Source of the DNA: Pseudocolwellia agarivorans | GTDB lineage: Bacteria; Pseudomonadota; Gammaproteobacteria; Enterobacterales; Alteromonadaceae | Direction: 5' to 3' | Length of the DNA: 64,000 nt | Assembly (NCBI RefSeq): GCF_002000085.1 | Contig: NZ_MUZU01000007.1 | Span: 124,001 to 188,000, forward strand | Part shown: positions 18,598-27,272 of the stretch, in pieces | Position numbering within the stretch: the stretch's first letter is position 1 | Layout of the letters: each line of letters opens with the position of its first letter | Position numbers and translations under genes: made by a program | The notes under the pieces: generated by a model | Seen by the model: the letters and a program-made list of their open reading frames with translations, nothing else | Database searches by the model: none | Told to the model about the DNA's origin: nothing

Positions 18598-19764
18598 ATG
18601 TTTTTTCGATTCACTTTTCTTTTATCTTCTCTGCTTTTTTTCCCTTTATCTTACGGAAATGACTTTACTGAAGTTAGAAAAAAATTCTCAAAAACAGTCG
18701 CTAACGAATTAAAGAAACATAACATTCCAGGCGCCGCTTATGTCATTATTCAAAACAATAAAGTGGTTGAATTAGAAACCTTTGGTTATACAGATAAAAG
18801 TAAATCAAAAAAAATAACCTCTGATACAGTTTTTCGATTAGCGTCAGTTTCAAAACCTTTTGCAGCAACAATTACCACCATGCTCGCGCAAGAAAAGCGC
18901 TTAAATTTATCAGATCCTATCACCCAATATATTCCTAACTTTGTACTTGCTAAAAAAGATGCGTCTAAAAAAATTCAAATTAAACACCTACTAAGTCATT
19001 CAAGTGGGTTAATGCCTAATGCTTACGACAACTTATTACATGAAAACTGGAATATGCAAAAAATCATAGGCAGATTTGATCGAGTAAGCCCAATTTGTCA
19101 GCCAGGAATATGCTACGGCTACCAAAATATAGCCTACGGTTTTTTACAGTTTGCTATTGAAAACAGCCAACCTAAAAGCTACGCAACACTATTACAAGAA
19201 CGCATATTTACCCCTTTAAAAATGCATAATGCCTCTGTGGGTATTGATAACTTTTTAAACAATAAAAACATTGCAAAACCGCATGTACTCATTAGAAGTA
19301 AAAGAACGGGTAAAAAAGATAAAAACGGACGATATATTAAACAAAATGTATGGCACCCAGTAAAAGTACAACCTGACTATTATAAGGTAGCACCCGCAGC
19401 CGGTGTTAATGCAAGCATCACAGATTTAGCTAAATGGTTAAATGCTAATATGGGTAATAACCCTGATGTTTTATCACCCCATTTACTTAACGAATTAACA
19501 ACCCCCAGAATAAAAACCAAAAAGGATCTAAGACGTAGATACTGGAAAGAAAGCCTTAAAGATGCCTATTACGGCTATGGATGGCGTATTTACCAATTCG
19601 ACAAAAGTCCCATAATTTATCATTCTGGCTGGGTACAAGGCTATCGCGCTGATATAGGCTACTCACCTGAACTTGGGATAGGTTTTGCTATGTTAATGAA
19701 TGCAGAGTCCAATTTAATCAATAAGTTATCTCACGACTTTTGGAAAGCAGTTCACAAAAAATAG
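18598..19764 (+). CDS. Serine hydrolase of the beta-lactamase (class C/EstB) family
   Basis: A 388-residue exported protein whose signal peptide ends about residue 20. The catalytic serine motif SVSK is at S83-K86. The YxN element appears as GYQN, and the third motif is HSG (YHSGW) in place of KTG. This set is typical of the large group of beta-lactamase-fold esterases, D-aminopeptidases and penicillin-binding-protein-like enzymes, not proof of antibiotic resistance. I chose the ATG at 18598, preceded by TAAGG 9 bp away and giving a proper signal peptide. An in-frame TTG at 18541 would add 19 residues in front of it and lacks a site. It stands alone between the MITE region and a hotdog-fold gene. 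Substrate unknown. Confidence 0.85.
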   Translation: MFFRFTFLLSSLLFFPLSYGNDFTEVRKKFSKTVANELKKHNIPGAAYVIIQNNKVVELETFGYTDKSKSKKITSDTVFRLASVSKPFAATITTMLAQEKRLNLSDPITQYIPNFVLAKKDASKKIQIKHLLSHSSGLMPNAYDNLLHENWNMQKIIGRFDRVSPICQPGICYGYQNIAYGFLQFAIENSQPKSYATLLQERIFTPLKMHNASVGIDNFLNNKNIAKPHVLIRSKRTGKKDKNGRYIKQNVWHPVKVQPDYYKVAPAAGVNASITDLAKWLNANMGNNPDVLSPHLLNELTTPRIKTKKDLRRRYWKESLKDAYYGYGWRIYQFDKSPIIYHSGWVQGYRADIGYSPELGIGFAMLMNAESNLINKLSHDFWKAVHKK

Positions 19765-19985
19765 TATTTCTCTCTTAAATGAAAATAACAAAGGGTGATA
19801 ACTACAATGTTTTCATCCTTTCTCCCATACTAGCTTTATACCTAACACGCATTCCCTAGTAAAATTGCCGAGCGTAAAAAAACACTAAAGTCATCAATCA
19901 ATTTTTGACTTCTAATTGATATCAGTTCAAACTAACAAAACAAACTCATCAGACCAGTGTTTTTTTTATCTAGGGGTAAAGAAAA

Positions 19986-20471
19986 ATGTCATATAAACCT
20001 TCCAAAAGCCTCATGCTAAAACTGTGGAAAATATTCGGTGGTTTCGCTATAGGACGGTGGATTGTAGGCAAAGCTTTATGCTTTACTGCTCCTTATTTTG
20101 GTACGATTAAACCCAAGTTAATTATTGTAAAACCTGGCCACGTAGAACTTACCATTAAAAAACGTAGAGCTGTTTATAATCATTTAAAATCAGTTCATGC
20201 CATTGCTATGTGTAATGCTGCTGAACTTTCTGCTGGTGTTTGTATAGACATCTCTTTGAGTGATGATTTCCGCTGGATACCAATTGGCATGACGGTTCAA
20301 TACTTAAAAATTGCTAAAACAGACTTACGCATAATTTGCAAAATAGATAAATTTGACTGGCAAGAAGCCGAAGATGTAGTGCTGCCTGTTGATGTTTATG
20401 ACAACGCACATAACAAAGTTTTTCATGCGGATATTACTATGCGAATTTCACCAAAACCATCACAGCCATAA
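19986..20471 (+). CDS. DUF4442 hotdog-fold thioesterase-like protein
   Basis: A 161-residue protein with the hotdog pattern of DUF4442: an amphipathic N-terminus, KPGHVELTIKKRRAVYNHLKSVHA, the central helix AMCNAAELSAGVCIDISL, and YLKIAKTDLRIICKID. The HxxSxHA-type stretch followed by N/AELSAG resembles PaaI-type acyl-CoA thioesterases, which hydrolyse acyl-CoA in the cytoplasm. A GGGG-containing leader (ctaggggtaaagaaaa) serves the ATG. It is flanked by gaps of over 200 bp, so it is probably a single-gene unit. The exact substrate is not known for the family. Confidence 0.8.
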   Translation: MSYKPSKSLMLKLWKIFGGFAIGRWIVGKALCFTAPYFGTIKPKLIIVKPGHVELTIKKRRAVYNHLKSVHAIAMCNAAELSAGVCIDISLSDDFRWIPIGMTVQYLKIAKTDLRIICKIDKFDWQEAEDVVLPVDVYDNAHNKVFHADITMRISPKPSQP

Positions 20472-20640
20472 AAATAAAAGGGTAAAGCCTAAAGACTTTA
20501 TTTCTTCTTTTATTCAAGTCACTTATATTAATGAATTGTAAGCTAGATTTAGAGCATAGAGTGCAATTCAACATTTACCTCCCCCACAATAAAGCTATCT
20601 TGTAATTTCTTTGTATAATCATTTAACAAACATCTCATTC

Positions 20641-20672
20641 TAAAATAAAGGATAGCGCTATCCTTTATTTTA
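20641..20672. terminator. Perfect 32-bp palindrome after the hotdog gene
   Basis: Positions 20641-20672 are a perfect palindrome centred on AGCGCT, with arms AAATAAAGGATAGC and GCTATCCTTTATTT. The A- and T-rich ends make it look like a bidirectional terminator of the hotdog gene, about 170 bp after its stop. The rest of the 334-bp gap holds the inverted repeat listed next and no gene that I can see. Confidence 0.6.
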
Positions 20673-20703
20673 TTGATCTAATAAATAAACAATGCTACTT
20701 TTA

Positions 20704-20752
20704 AAATGTACTTAAAATGAGCATATTACTTATTTTTATTTTAAGTACATTT
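20704..20752. promoter_or_regulatory. 15-bp inverted repeat upstream of the dockerin enzyme gene
   Basis: AAATGTACTTAAAAT (20704-20718) and ATTTTAAGTACATTT (20738-20752) form a perfect 15-bp inverted repeat with a 19-nt spacer. It ends 53 bp before the start of the large secreted enzyme. It may be an operator or a leader structure. No typical T-run terminator follows. Confidence 0.45.
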
Positions 20753-20805
20753 AAACTCAAACATATAAAACAACAATAAACATAAATAACAATAAGATAA
20801 TTAAA

Positions 20806-23800
20806 ATGAAAATAAAAAAACTATCCGCAATCATATTAAGCACTTGCTTTATATCGCATAATGCAATGTCAGAACAACAAACAAACTCTGGTATTTTAAG
20901 TATAGAAACAGGGAGAGCGATAACCCATGTTCGCACAGGTGATTTTGAAAGTACCCCCATCATAATTACAGATAGTTATGAAGGGACTATTTCAGCCTAT
21001 AACTTCAGTGGTCAAGAACTATGGTCAAATACTCTCTCTGGTTTTATGAATCATGACGTTTGGGTTGCCGATTTAAACAACGACGGAATCGATGAAATTT
21101 TAACAGCAAACGCCGATGGAAAAGTATATTGTTTAAATGCTGACGGCTCACTTAATTGGTCTTTCGGTTTAAATGAAGTACCAATGAACTCGGTAACCGT
21201 TGTAAAAGGCGGAAACACCACTTATATCGCTGCAGGCGGCTATGACAAAAATTTATATTATTTAGCAACAGATGGAAGCCTTTTAAAAACAATAGCTTCA
21301 AGCACTTACTCTCAAGAAAAAGTATTTGGTAAAGGTGTTTTACCTACCCCTAATAATCATACAGTTAATCATTTAAGACCATTAAAATTAGCGGATGGTT
21401 CTGAAAAACTCGTATTACTTGGTACAAATAACTCGATGCAAGCAGCAGGTAGTTATTATATATTTGAACCTTTTGCAGACCTACCAGATAGTAAAACCAA
21501 AGTACACATAAAAAATGGCATTGGGGACATGCGCGCTATTGATTTTGACGGCGATGGCAACGAAGAACTCGTTATTGGTAACAGTACAGCAATTGGAAAT
21601 TCAGCCATCTCGGTTTTCAACCCGCTTGATCTCAGTTTTAAAAAATCGTCGATCAATGACATTGGCAGAAAAATCGACCGTTTCGGATATCGTGTAGCTC
21701 AAACAGAAGTTATCATGAACCAAGGTGAAAAAGTCTACGTAACCTTATTTGGCTCTCGCTTATTAATAACACCAGCATCTTTTGATGTAAACGACGCAAC
21801 TATTTTAGCCAATAAATACTCTTATAATGATTTATGGAAAGATAGTGATTCAGGTAAGCTAATTCTTGCGAGTGCACAAAGTGGTGGTAGCCAAATTCAC
21901 ATAATTGATCCCTCTCAAGCTGGGTGGCAAGAGCAATATACCGCATTAGAGCCTGGCGGAAAGCTTGCGGCTATTCAAGCAAATACCCAAACAGTTTCGC
22001 AGCAACTAGCATCGTTTAATAAGCCTTTATACGAAAGAACACCACTACCCGTTTATTTTATTTCAGAAAGCCGAAGTGAAGTGGGTTCTATTATTGAAAA
22101 TTTAGAATCTGCCTATTCATCTCCTGTATTTTTGAATACTACAACGTTACCTAATGTGGAAAATTGGGATCGTAGTGTAGAGCTAGCAGATAATCCTGAA
22201 TACAGAGACAAACGTGATGGACGTAAAAACTACACACTAACTAGCCAAGAAATGTTTGATACATTAGCACCTAAGTATCAAAACAGCGATGGTATTGCAC
22301 AATGGGCTGGCCATGGTAATGATCCATATATGATCAGTCTACCAACACTTAAAGAGATTATTACTGCCGGTGAAGGTAAGAAAACGGTTAATATATATCC
22401 TGAAGTTAAAGGTAGGGGTGAAGCCTTTAGTAAAGTATTAAGTCATCTTTTCTTCCCTCTTTCTGAATTCAGTGCTGAAAATAACGCTAATATATTCATG
22501 CGAAATAAACATACCTTTTGGCAATCTTCTGTATATTTACCTGAATGGCAAGAACTAAGATCTGGGCAACACGCTGATGTTTTTGTTCCTGCGATGGAAG
22601 AAACTACTGATAAATCAATGGAAATGAGTCTTGCGGGTCGTATGGGTTTTTGGATGAGTGGCGCGGTTAACAATTGGGGCGAACGTTACGCTCGTGACAA
22701 CCCTAGCTTTAACCGATTACGCCAGCATTCTCACCAAATGGTACCTAATCATGCTTTACGCCAAACCATATATAAAGTGGCCTCTGGTGCACGATATATT
22801 AATAATTTCTCATTCAATCAAGAATACATGAGTTTAGCGTGGGAGTTAATTGCAAAAGGTGCCCTGTACGTACCTAAACGTAATGAATTACTGAACATAT
22901 CTCCTGTTCATCTTAGTATGAAAGAACCAGATCCATACTACTTAGAAAGCAGTAACAATGTAAAATGGACAACGTTTTATGACGCAGCAGTAGATAACGA
23001 ACCTTATGTATTTAACCGTTTAAGCGGCACTTGGCCTGGCGCTAAAAACGTAGATTGGGATTATTCTTTATACGCTGCAGGTACTAAAGATCGTCGCTTA
23101 GACTTTATTCCTAAATTTCCTCAGGGTGTTGTTTTAATCACCCCTGTGCAACAAGGTGTTTTCAAAGATAGAGGTACAGTTCGAGGTGCATTAACAGATC
23201 ATATGCACCCAATATACCAAGGAAATATGAAAGAATTTATTACCGACGGTAAAAACTATATAACCCCAAATGGTCAAACAGTGGTTGCAGCCAACAGCAA
23301 TCGAGTTGATCAAATAAAAAATCAACTACGCTTAAAGTCTGGTTTACTTCCAATGACCGTTTCTGGTGGCACAGCATGGGTAGTGGCTCAGTCAGCACCT
23401 AAGCATCTGCGTTTAACATTAGTTGACAGTGGTTATTTAAACCCTGAAGACCGTATTGCTCAAGTCAAATTTAATTCAGTTACTCCTGTGGCAATAACAG
23501 ATTTACTATCAGGTGAAAGTTTTGTTGTTAATTCAGACAATATAACTGAAATTCCAGTAAGCGCAGGGTCATTTAGATTTATTGATGTGGAAATATCTGA
23601 AGCTATTGGTGATTTTCCTGCACTTGAAGATTCGGTTAGCTCTACTGATAATATCAACACACTTGAAAATTCTTTAAATTACACTTTTAATTTTAATTAT
23701 AAAGCAGTTGAGGAGCTAGGTTCCATCACCGTTAATTTATTAAAGAATAATGTACAAGTAGCTACCACTACTCAAGCGGTTGCAGCAGGTGAAGGCTCAG

Positions 23801-24441
23801 CAGCTATTACACTAAACTTTACTGAATTACCTGAAAACGGTATCGATTACTCTTTAGAATATTCAATCTCTGCACAGGGCGAAACCGCAAGCGAAGTTCA
23901 TAAAATAGATAATATTTCAATAATAGCGCCGCCCCCTGCAGTAGACGCACTAATGGATGTATCTTTCGCGGCTATTTCCGATCCTTCAACACCTGTACCG
24001 GTTGAGATTGAAATTGACGTTACCGAACCTAGAGATCTCATTTTTGATTTACGTAAAAAATCAGACTTTAGCAAAGCCGATTTATATAGAGTAACGGTAA
24101 ATGAACCAGGAAAGGTAACTCTTCACATACCTGTTGCTGAAAGTGTTGAAGATGGTGAATATAGATGGAGCTTTTACATCACCCCAGTTCGCGGAAACTA
24201 TAGAGATCGACTGAGTGATCCAATCAAAAAATTTGTTACTTTTGAAAGATCAGTTCAACAAGTTGTAGGTGACTTAGATAAAAACGGTCAAGTAGACCGC
24301 TTAGACTTAGTAACACTTCAAATGCAAATTAGAGCAAGTTCTACCGACTTAACTTACGATGTTAACAATAACGGTTTAGTAGACAGAGGTGATGTTTCTG
24401 CACTGATGTCGCTATGTACTAACCCAAGATGCGCGGAGTAA
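20806..24441 (+). CDS. Large secreted putative polysaccharidase with C-terminal type I dockerin (lambda-carrageenase-like candidate)
   Basis: A 1211-residue exported protein. After the signal peptide (about 22 residues) comes a beta-propeller-like region with FG-GAP/PQQ-type repeats (VADLNNDGIDEIL near 87; AIDFDGDGNEELVIG near 244). From about 410 to 930 there is a barrel-like domain (VYFISESRSEVGSI, GIAQWAGHGND, FVPAMEETTDKS near 593-604) ending in a small beta domain. Two Ig-like domains follow. Residues 1155-1211 hold two calcium-binding dockerin repeats (GDLDKNGQVDRLD; YDVNNNGLVDRGD). The propeller plus unusual catalytic region, about 930 residues, recalls the lambda-carrageenase family GH150 in layout and length. 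I recognise this from memory only and rate it below one half. Dockerin is secure. The next gene, 7 bp on, encodes a cohesin-like surface protein. Confidence 0.6.
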   Translation: MKIKKLSAIILSTCFISHNAMSEQQTNSGILSIETGRAITHVRTGDFESTPIIITDSYEGTISAYNFSGQELWSNTLSGFMNHDVWVADLNNDGIDEILTANADGKVYCLNADGSLNWSFGLNEVPMNSVTVVKGGNTTYIAAGGYDKNLYYLATDGSLLKTIASSTYSQEKVFGKGVLPTPNNHTVNHLRPLKLADGSEKLVLLGTNNSMQAAGSYYIFEPFADLPDSKTKVHIKNGIGDMRAIDFDGDGNEELVIGNSTAIGNSAISVFNPLDLSFKKSSINDIGRKIDRFGYRVAQTEVIMNQGEKVYVTLFGSRLLITPASFDVNDATILANKYSYNDLWKDSDSGKLILASAQSGGSQIHIIDPSQAGWQEQYTALEPGGKLAAIQANTQTVSQQLASFNKPLYERTPLPVYFISESRSEVGSIIENLESAYSSPVFLNTTTLPNVENWDRSVELADNPEYRDKRDGRKNYTLTSQEMFDTLAPKYQNSDGIAQWAGHGNDPYMISLPTLKEIITAGEGKKTVNIYPEVKGRGEAFSKVLSHLFFPLSEFSAENNANIFMRNKHTFWQSSVYLPEWQELRSGQHADVFVPAMEETTDKSMEMSLAGRMGFWMSGAVNNWGERYARDNPSFNRLRQHSHQMVPNHALRQTIYKVASGARYINNFSFNQEYMSLAWELIAKGALYVPKRNELLNISPVHLSMKEPDPYYLESSNNVKWTTFYDAAVDNEPYVFNRLSGTWPGAKNVDWDYSLYAAGTKDRRLDFIPKFPQGVVLITPVQQGVFKDRGTVRGALTDHMHPIYQGNMKEFITDGKNYITPNGQTVVAANSNRVDQIKNQLRLKSGLLPMTVSGGTAWVVAQSAPKHLRLTLVDSGYLNPEDRIAQVKFNSVTPVAITDLLSGESFVVNSDNITEIPVSAGSFRFIDVEISEAIGDFPALEDSVSSTDNINTLENSLNYTFNFNYKAVEELGSITVNLLKNNVQVATTTQAVAAGEGSAAITLNFTELPENGIDYSLEYSISAQGETASEVHKIDNISIIAPPPAVDALMDVSFAAISDPSTPVPVEIEIDVTEPRDLIFDLRKKSDFSKADLYRVTVNEPGKVTLHIPVAESVEDGEYRWSFYITPVRGNYRDRLSDPIKKFVTFERSVQQVVGDLDKNGQVDRLDLVTLQMQIRASSTDLTYDVNNNGLVDRGDVSALMSLCTNPRCAE

Positions 24442-24448
24442 TAAAACG

Positions 24449-25063
24449 ATGAAATATTTTTTAATTATACTCATGTTATTTTCAAGCCAGAGTTTCGCTG
24501 GTCTAATATTCACATCATCGTCTAACAACGTAAAAATGGGAGATGAATTCAGAGTAAACGTTACGTTTGAACATAATGCAGGGGCTAGTTATTTAGAGCT
24601 TTATGGATTCGACTTTGTATATGAATTTAGCGACTCACTGGCTGTATTAGATCCAAGTAAAGATATTGATTTTACAGCGGACGGAATTCAGCTTGCAGAA
24701 CCATTTAACTCAAATGGCGATTGGGCATTAGACATACTTGGTGATTATGCTTTAGCAGGTAATTATGCAACAAGACCTTCTATTAACCCTTTTGATACAT
24801 CAAAAGCTGTTTGGGATATTCTTACCTTTGACTTTATTGCAGTACAAGCAGGAGCTTTCAATCTTAATATTTCAGATATGTTCTTCTTAGATGAATCTTT
24901 TAACTCTATTGCCACAGCTAACCAAGGTATTGAAATTAATATTAGCTCTGCACAAGCAGTAAATGAACCCAGTACATTGTTTATAGCTTTATTAGGCTTA
25001 ATAGCTATAGGTTTTAAACGTAAAAATGGGTTTAATAATTGTAGTGCCAATAACTTAGGTTAA
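24449..25063 (+). CDS. Cohesin-like domain protein with PEP-CTERM sorting signal
   Basis: A 204-residue protein with a signal peptide (ending SFA-G, residue 17). One cohesin-like beta sandwich follows (about 20-167; VKMGDEFRVNVTFEHNAG, YGFDFVYEF, VWDILTFDFIAVQAGAFNLNI). A C-terminal PEP-CTERM signal begins at 172: NEPSTL, a hydrophobic helix, then KRKN. The motif is NEP instead of PEP, and ten residues trail the basic cluster, a bit more than usual. PEP-CTERM proteins are cut and processed by exosortase at the envelope. It starts 7 bp after the dockerin enzyme (GGAG 10 bp before the ATG), so the pair is one operon and the natural partner is that dockerin. No exosortase gene is in the window. 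Confidence 0.8.
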   Translation: MKYFLIILMLFSSQSFAGLIFTSSSNNVKMGDEFRVNVTFEHNAGASYLELYGFDFVYEFSDSLAVLDPSKDIDFTADGIQLAEPFNSNGDWALDILGDYALAGNYATRPSINPFDTSKAVWDILTFDFIAVQAGAFNLNISDMFFLDESFNSIATANQGIEINISSAQAVNEPSTLFIALLGLIAIGFKRKNGFNNCSANNLG

Positions 25064-25121
25064 CCTTAAACTAGGGTTGGGTGATACTTATCGCTTAACC
25101 TCTTATTTGTATTAGGTTTAT

Positions 25122-25154
25122 AAAAAGGTAATAACATCGCTGTTATTACCTTTT
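25122..25154. terminator. Bidirectional terminator between cohesin and oxidoreductase genes
   Basis: A perfect stem AAAAAGGTAATAACA / TGTTATTACCTTTT with a 4-nt loop lies between two convergent genes. Its 24-nt core (25127-25150) recurs with one mismatch at 27715-27738. Confidence 0.85.
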
Positions 25155-25178
25155 CTAAAGTAAAACTGAAACCTTTTA

Positions 25179-26165
25179 TTAAAGCTCTACAACAACTTTA
25201 CCCATACCTTGTCCACTTGACAAACGATCATGTGCTCGCGCAACCTCTTCTAAAGTAAAACGCTGTTCATCTAATACGGGAGTTAAACCACCCGCTTCAA
25301 CTATTTCAGTTAATTTATTTAAAATATGCGCATGCGATTCGCGTTTATAATTGTGCAGCATAGGAATTAGCATAAATACAACATGTAACGACAAACCTTT
25401 AAAATGAGCGAGAGAAAGATCTAACTCAACCATAGCTACCGTTGAAGCAACATGTCCATTTAATGCTGCTGCCTCAAAAGAATTCACCATATTGGCACCG
25501 CCAACTGAATCAAACACGACGTCGAAACCTTTACCTTGCGTATATTTATTTACATAATCAATAACCGTGTCGGTTTTATAATTAATTGCTTTCGCACCTA
25601 ATTGCTCAATTAAAGCAAGTTGCTTATCGCCACCACCAGTAGCATAAACATTAGCACCTAAATAGCTGGCTATTTGTAAAGCAACATGACCTACGCCGCC
25701 TGAACCACCATGAACAAGTACCGTTTGTCCTTTAGTTATATTTGAGCGCATTAACCCTTCATAAGCTGTAATCCCTACTAAAGGTAAAGCCGCCGCTTCA
25801 CGCATTGATAAGTTTTTAGGTTTACGTGCTAACAAACGTACATCAGCTAACATATATTCAGCTAATGCACCTTGTAAATCAGCTAATCCGCCAGCACAAC
25901 CATATACTTCATCGCCCACATTATACTCACTAACCCCTTCACCAACTTCTGTTATTATGCCAGCAAAATCCATCCCTAAAACACTAGGTAATTGTGGTGC
26001 AAGTGGTAAATCATCCCCCATTAAACGGATCATAGTATCAACAGTGTTCACACTTGTGGCTTTAACATTTACAAGTACGTGCCCTGATTTTACTTCAGGT
26101 TTATCCAATTCAGCAGCTTCAAATACTTCAGAACCACCAAAACTTTTTATAATCATTGCTTTCAT
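25179..26165 (-). CDS. Medium-chain NADP(H) quinone-type oxidoreductase
   Basis: A 328-residue MDR-superfamily protein. The N-terminal GroES-like domain shows VNVKATSVNTVDTMIR, LPSVLGMDFAGIITEVGEGV and YNVGDEVYGCAGG. The Rossmann domain has VLVHGGSGGVGHVALQIA. The zinc-binding residues of true alcohol dehydrogenases are not seen, which points to the quinone reductase/zeta-crystallin branch that reduces quinones or enones with NADPH. It is divergent from a LysR regulator 102 bp away, a common arrangement in which the regulator controls the reductase in response to electrophiles. Exact substrate unknown. Confidence 0.9.
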   Translation of the reverse strand: MKAMIIKSFGGSEVFEAAELDKPEVKSGHVLVNVKATSVNTVDTMIRLMGDDLPLAPQLPSVLGMDFAGIITEVGEGVSEYNVGDEVYGCAGGLADLQGALAEYMLADVRLLARKPKNLSMREAAALPLVGITAYEGLMRSNITKGQTVLVHGGSGGVGHVALQIASYLGANVYATGGGDKQLALIEQLGAKAINYKTDTVIDYVNKYTQGKGFDVVFDSVGGANMVNSFEAAALNGHVASTVAMVELDLSLAHFKGLSLHVVFMLIPMLHNYKRESHAHILNKLTEIVEAGGLTPVLDEQRFTLEEVARAHDRLSSGQGMGKVVVEL

Positions 26166-26267
26166 TATTCATTCTCACTTTATTTTCGATGAAGTGATTA
26201 TATTTCTTTGTATAAAAATGATAATAAGGCAAAATAAATAATAACTTTTTATATTTTGCATATAATT

Positions 26268-27164
26268 ATGAATATTGAACACCTCAAACTATTTACACGC
26301 ATTGCTCAAACTCAGAACATAAGTGCGGCAGGACAAGAGCTAGGCTTATCTCCTGCGGTTGCCAGTACTTACGTTAATAAATTAGAAGAAGGTTTGAATG
26401 TTCGCTTAATTCATAGAACAACAAGGAAAGTGTCGTTAACAGAGGAAGGTATTGTGTTTCTCCCTCATGCCGAAGAGGTGTTAGCTCAAATAGAAGCTGC
26501 TCGTTCCGCTGTTGGTATTGGAAATAGCCTAGCCAGCGGTATTTTGAGAGTCGCAGCACCTGCATCTTTTGGTCGTATGCACTTAATACCCGCCTTAAAA
26601 AAGTTTTTAGCACAGTACCCCGACATGAAAGTTGATTTACGTTTGTCTGACACTATTATCGACTTGGTAGAAGGTGGTTTTGACATTGCTATTCGTAATG
26701 CTGAATTAAAAGATTCAACACTAATAGCCAGAAAATTAGCTCCAGATCATAGAATAATCTGTGCATCTCCAAATTACCTTGCCACTTATGGCGAACCTAA
26801 AACACCAGACGATTTATACAAACATGAATGTATACGCTTAATGGGACTTGAAAACTGGGAGTTTGTCAGCCCTAAAGGTAAAACAGTTATTAAAACTAAG
26901 GGGCGTTTTAGAACCGACAACGGTGAAGCGATTAGAGATGCCGCTGTAAACGATATTGGTATAACTATCAGCTCAACTTGGAGTATTTACAAACATTTAG
27001 AGCGAGGTGAGTTAGTACAGATACTTAAAGATCATCCATTAGCATCAAACACTGCATTATGGGCTGTTTATCCAAGTTCGCGTTTGTTAGCCCCAAAAGT
27101 AAGAGCCTTTATCGACTTTTTTTCTAAATACTTTGGTGATACACCTTATTGGGATTCAGAGTGA
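26268..27164 (+). CDS. LysR-family transcriptional regulator
   Basis: A 298-residue LTTR: N-terminal winged helix (MNIEHLKLFTRIAQTQNISA; then LSPAVASTYVNKLEEGLNVRLIHRTTRKVSLTEEG in pieces) and a substrate-binding domain beginning near residue 90 (GILRVAAPASFGRMHLIP). I take the ATG at 26268. The in-frame TTG at 26256 would add four residues that do not belong to the family start. The RDAAVNDIGITISSTW stretch resembles the CrgA/DsdC-type subgroup often found beside oxidoreductases. Being divergent from the quinone-type oxidoreductase, it is the likely regulator of that gene and of itself from the shared 102-bp region. Confidence 0.93.
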   Translation: MNIEHLKLFTRIAQTQNISAAGQELGLSPAVASTYVNKLEEGLNVRLIHRTTRKVSLTEEGIVFLPHAEEVLAQIEAARSAVGIGNSLASGILRVAAPASFGRMHLIPALKKFLAQYPDMKVDLRLSDTIIDLVEGGFDIAIRNAELKDSTLIARKLAPDHRIICASPNYLATYGEPKTPDDLYKHECIRLMGLENWEFVSPKGKTVIKTKGRFRTDNGEAIRDAAVNDIGITISSTWSIYKHLERGELVQILKDHPLASNTALWAVYPSSRLLAPKVRAFIDFFSKYFGDTPYWDSE

Positions 27165-27272
27165 ACAAAAGCTATCAAGTATAATATGAACTTCACGGTG
27201 GCGTAAATTAACCAATAATTATATGATTAGTTTAAATATTTCAGCACAAAACAAGATTAATAAGGATTTTAA

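Noticed and set aside
18598-19764. Antibiotic-resistance beta-lactamase
   Set aside because: SVSK and YQN are present but the third motif is HSG, and the length and neighbours are those of the general esterase/peptidase group.
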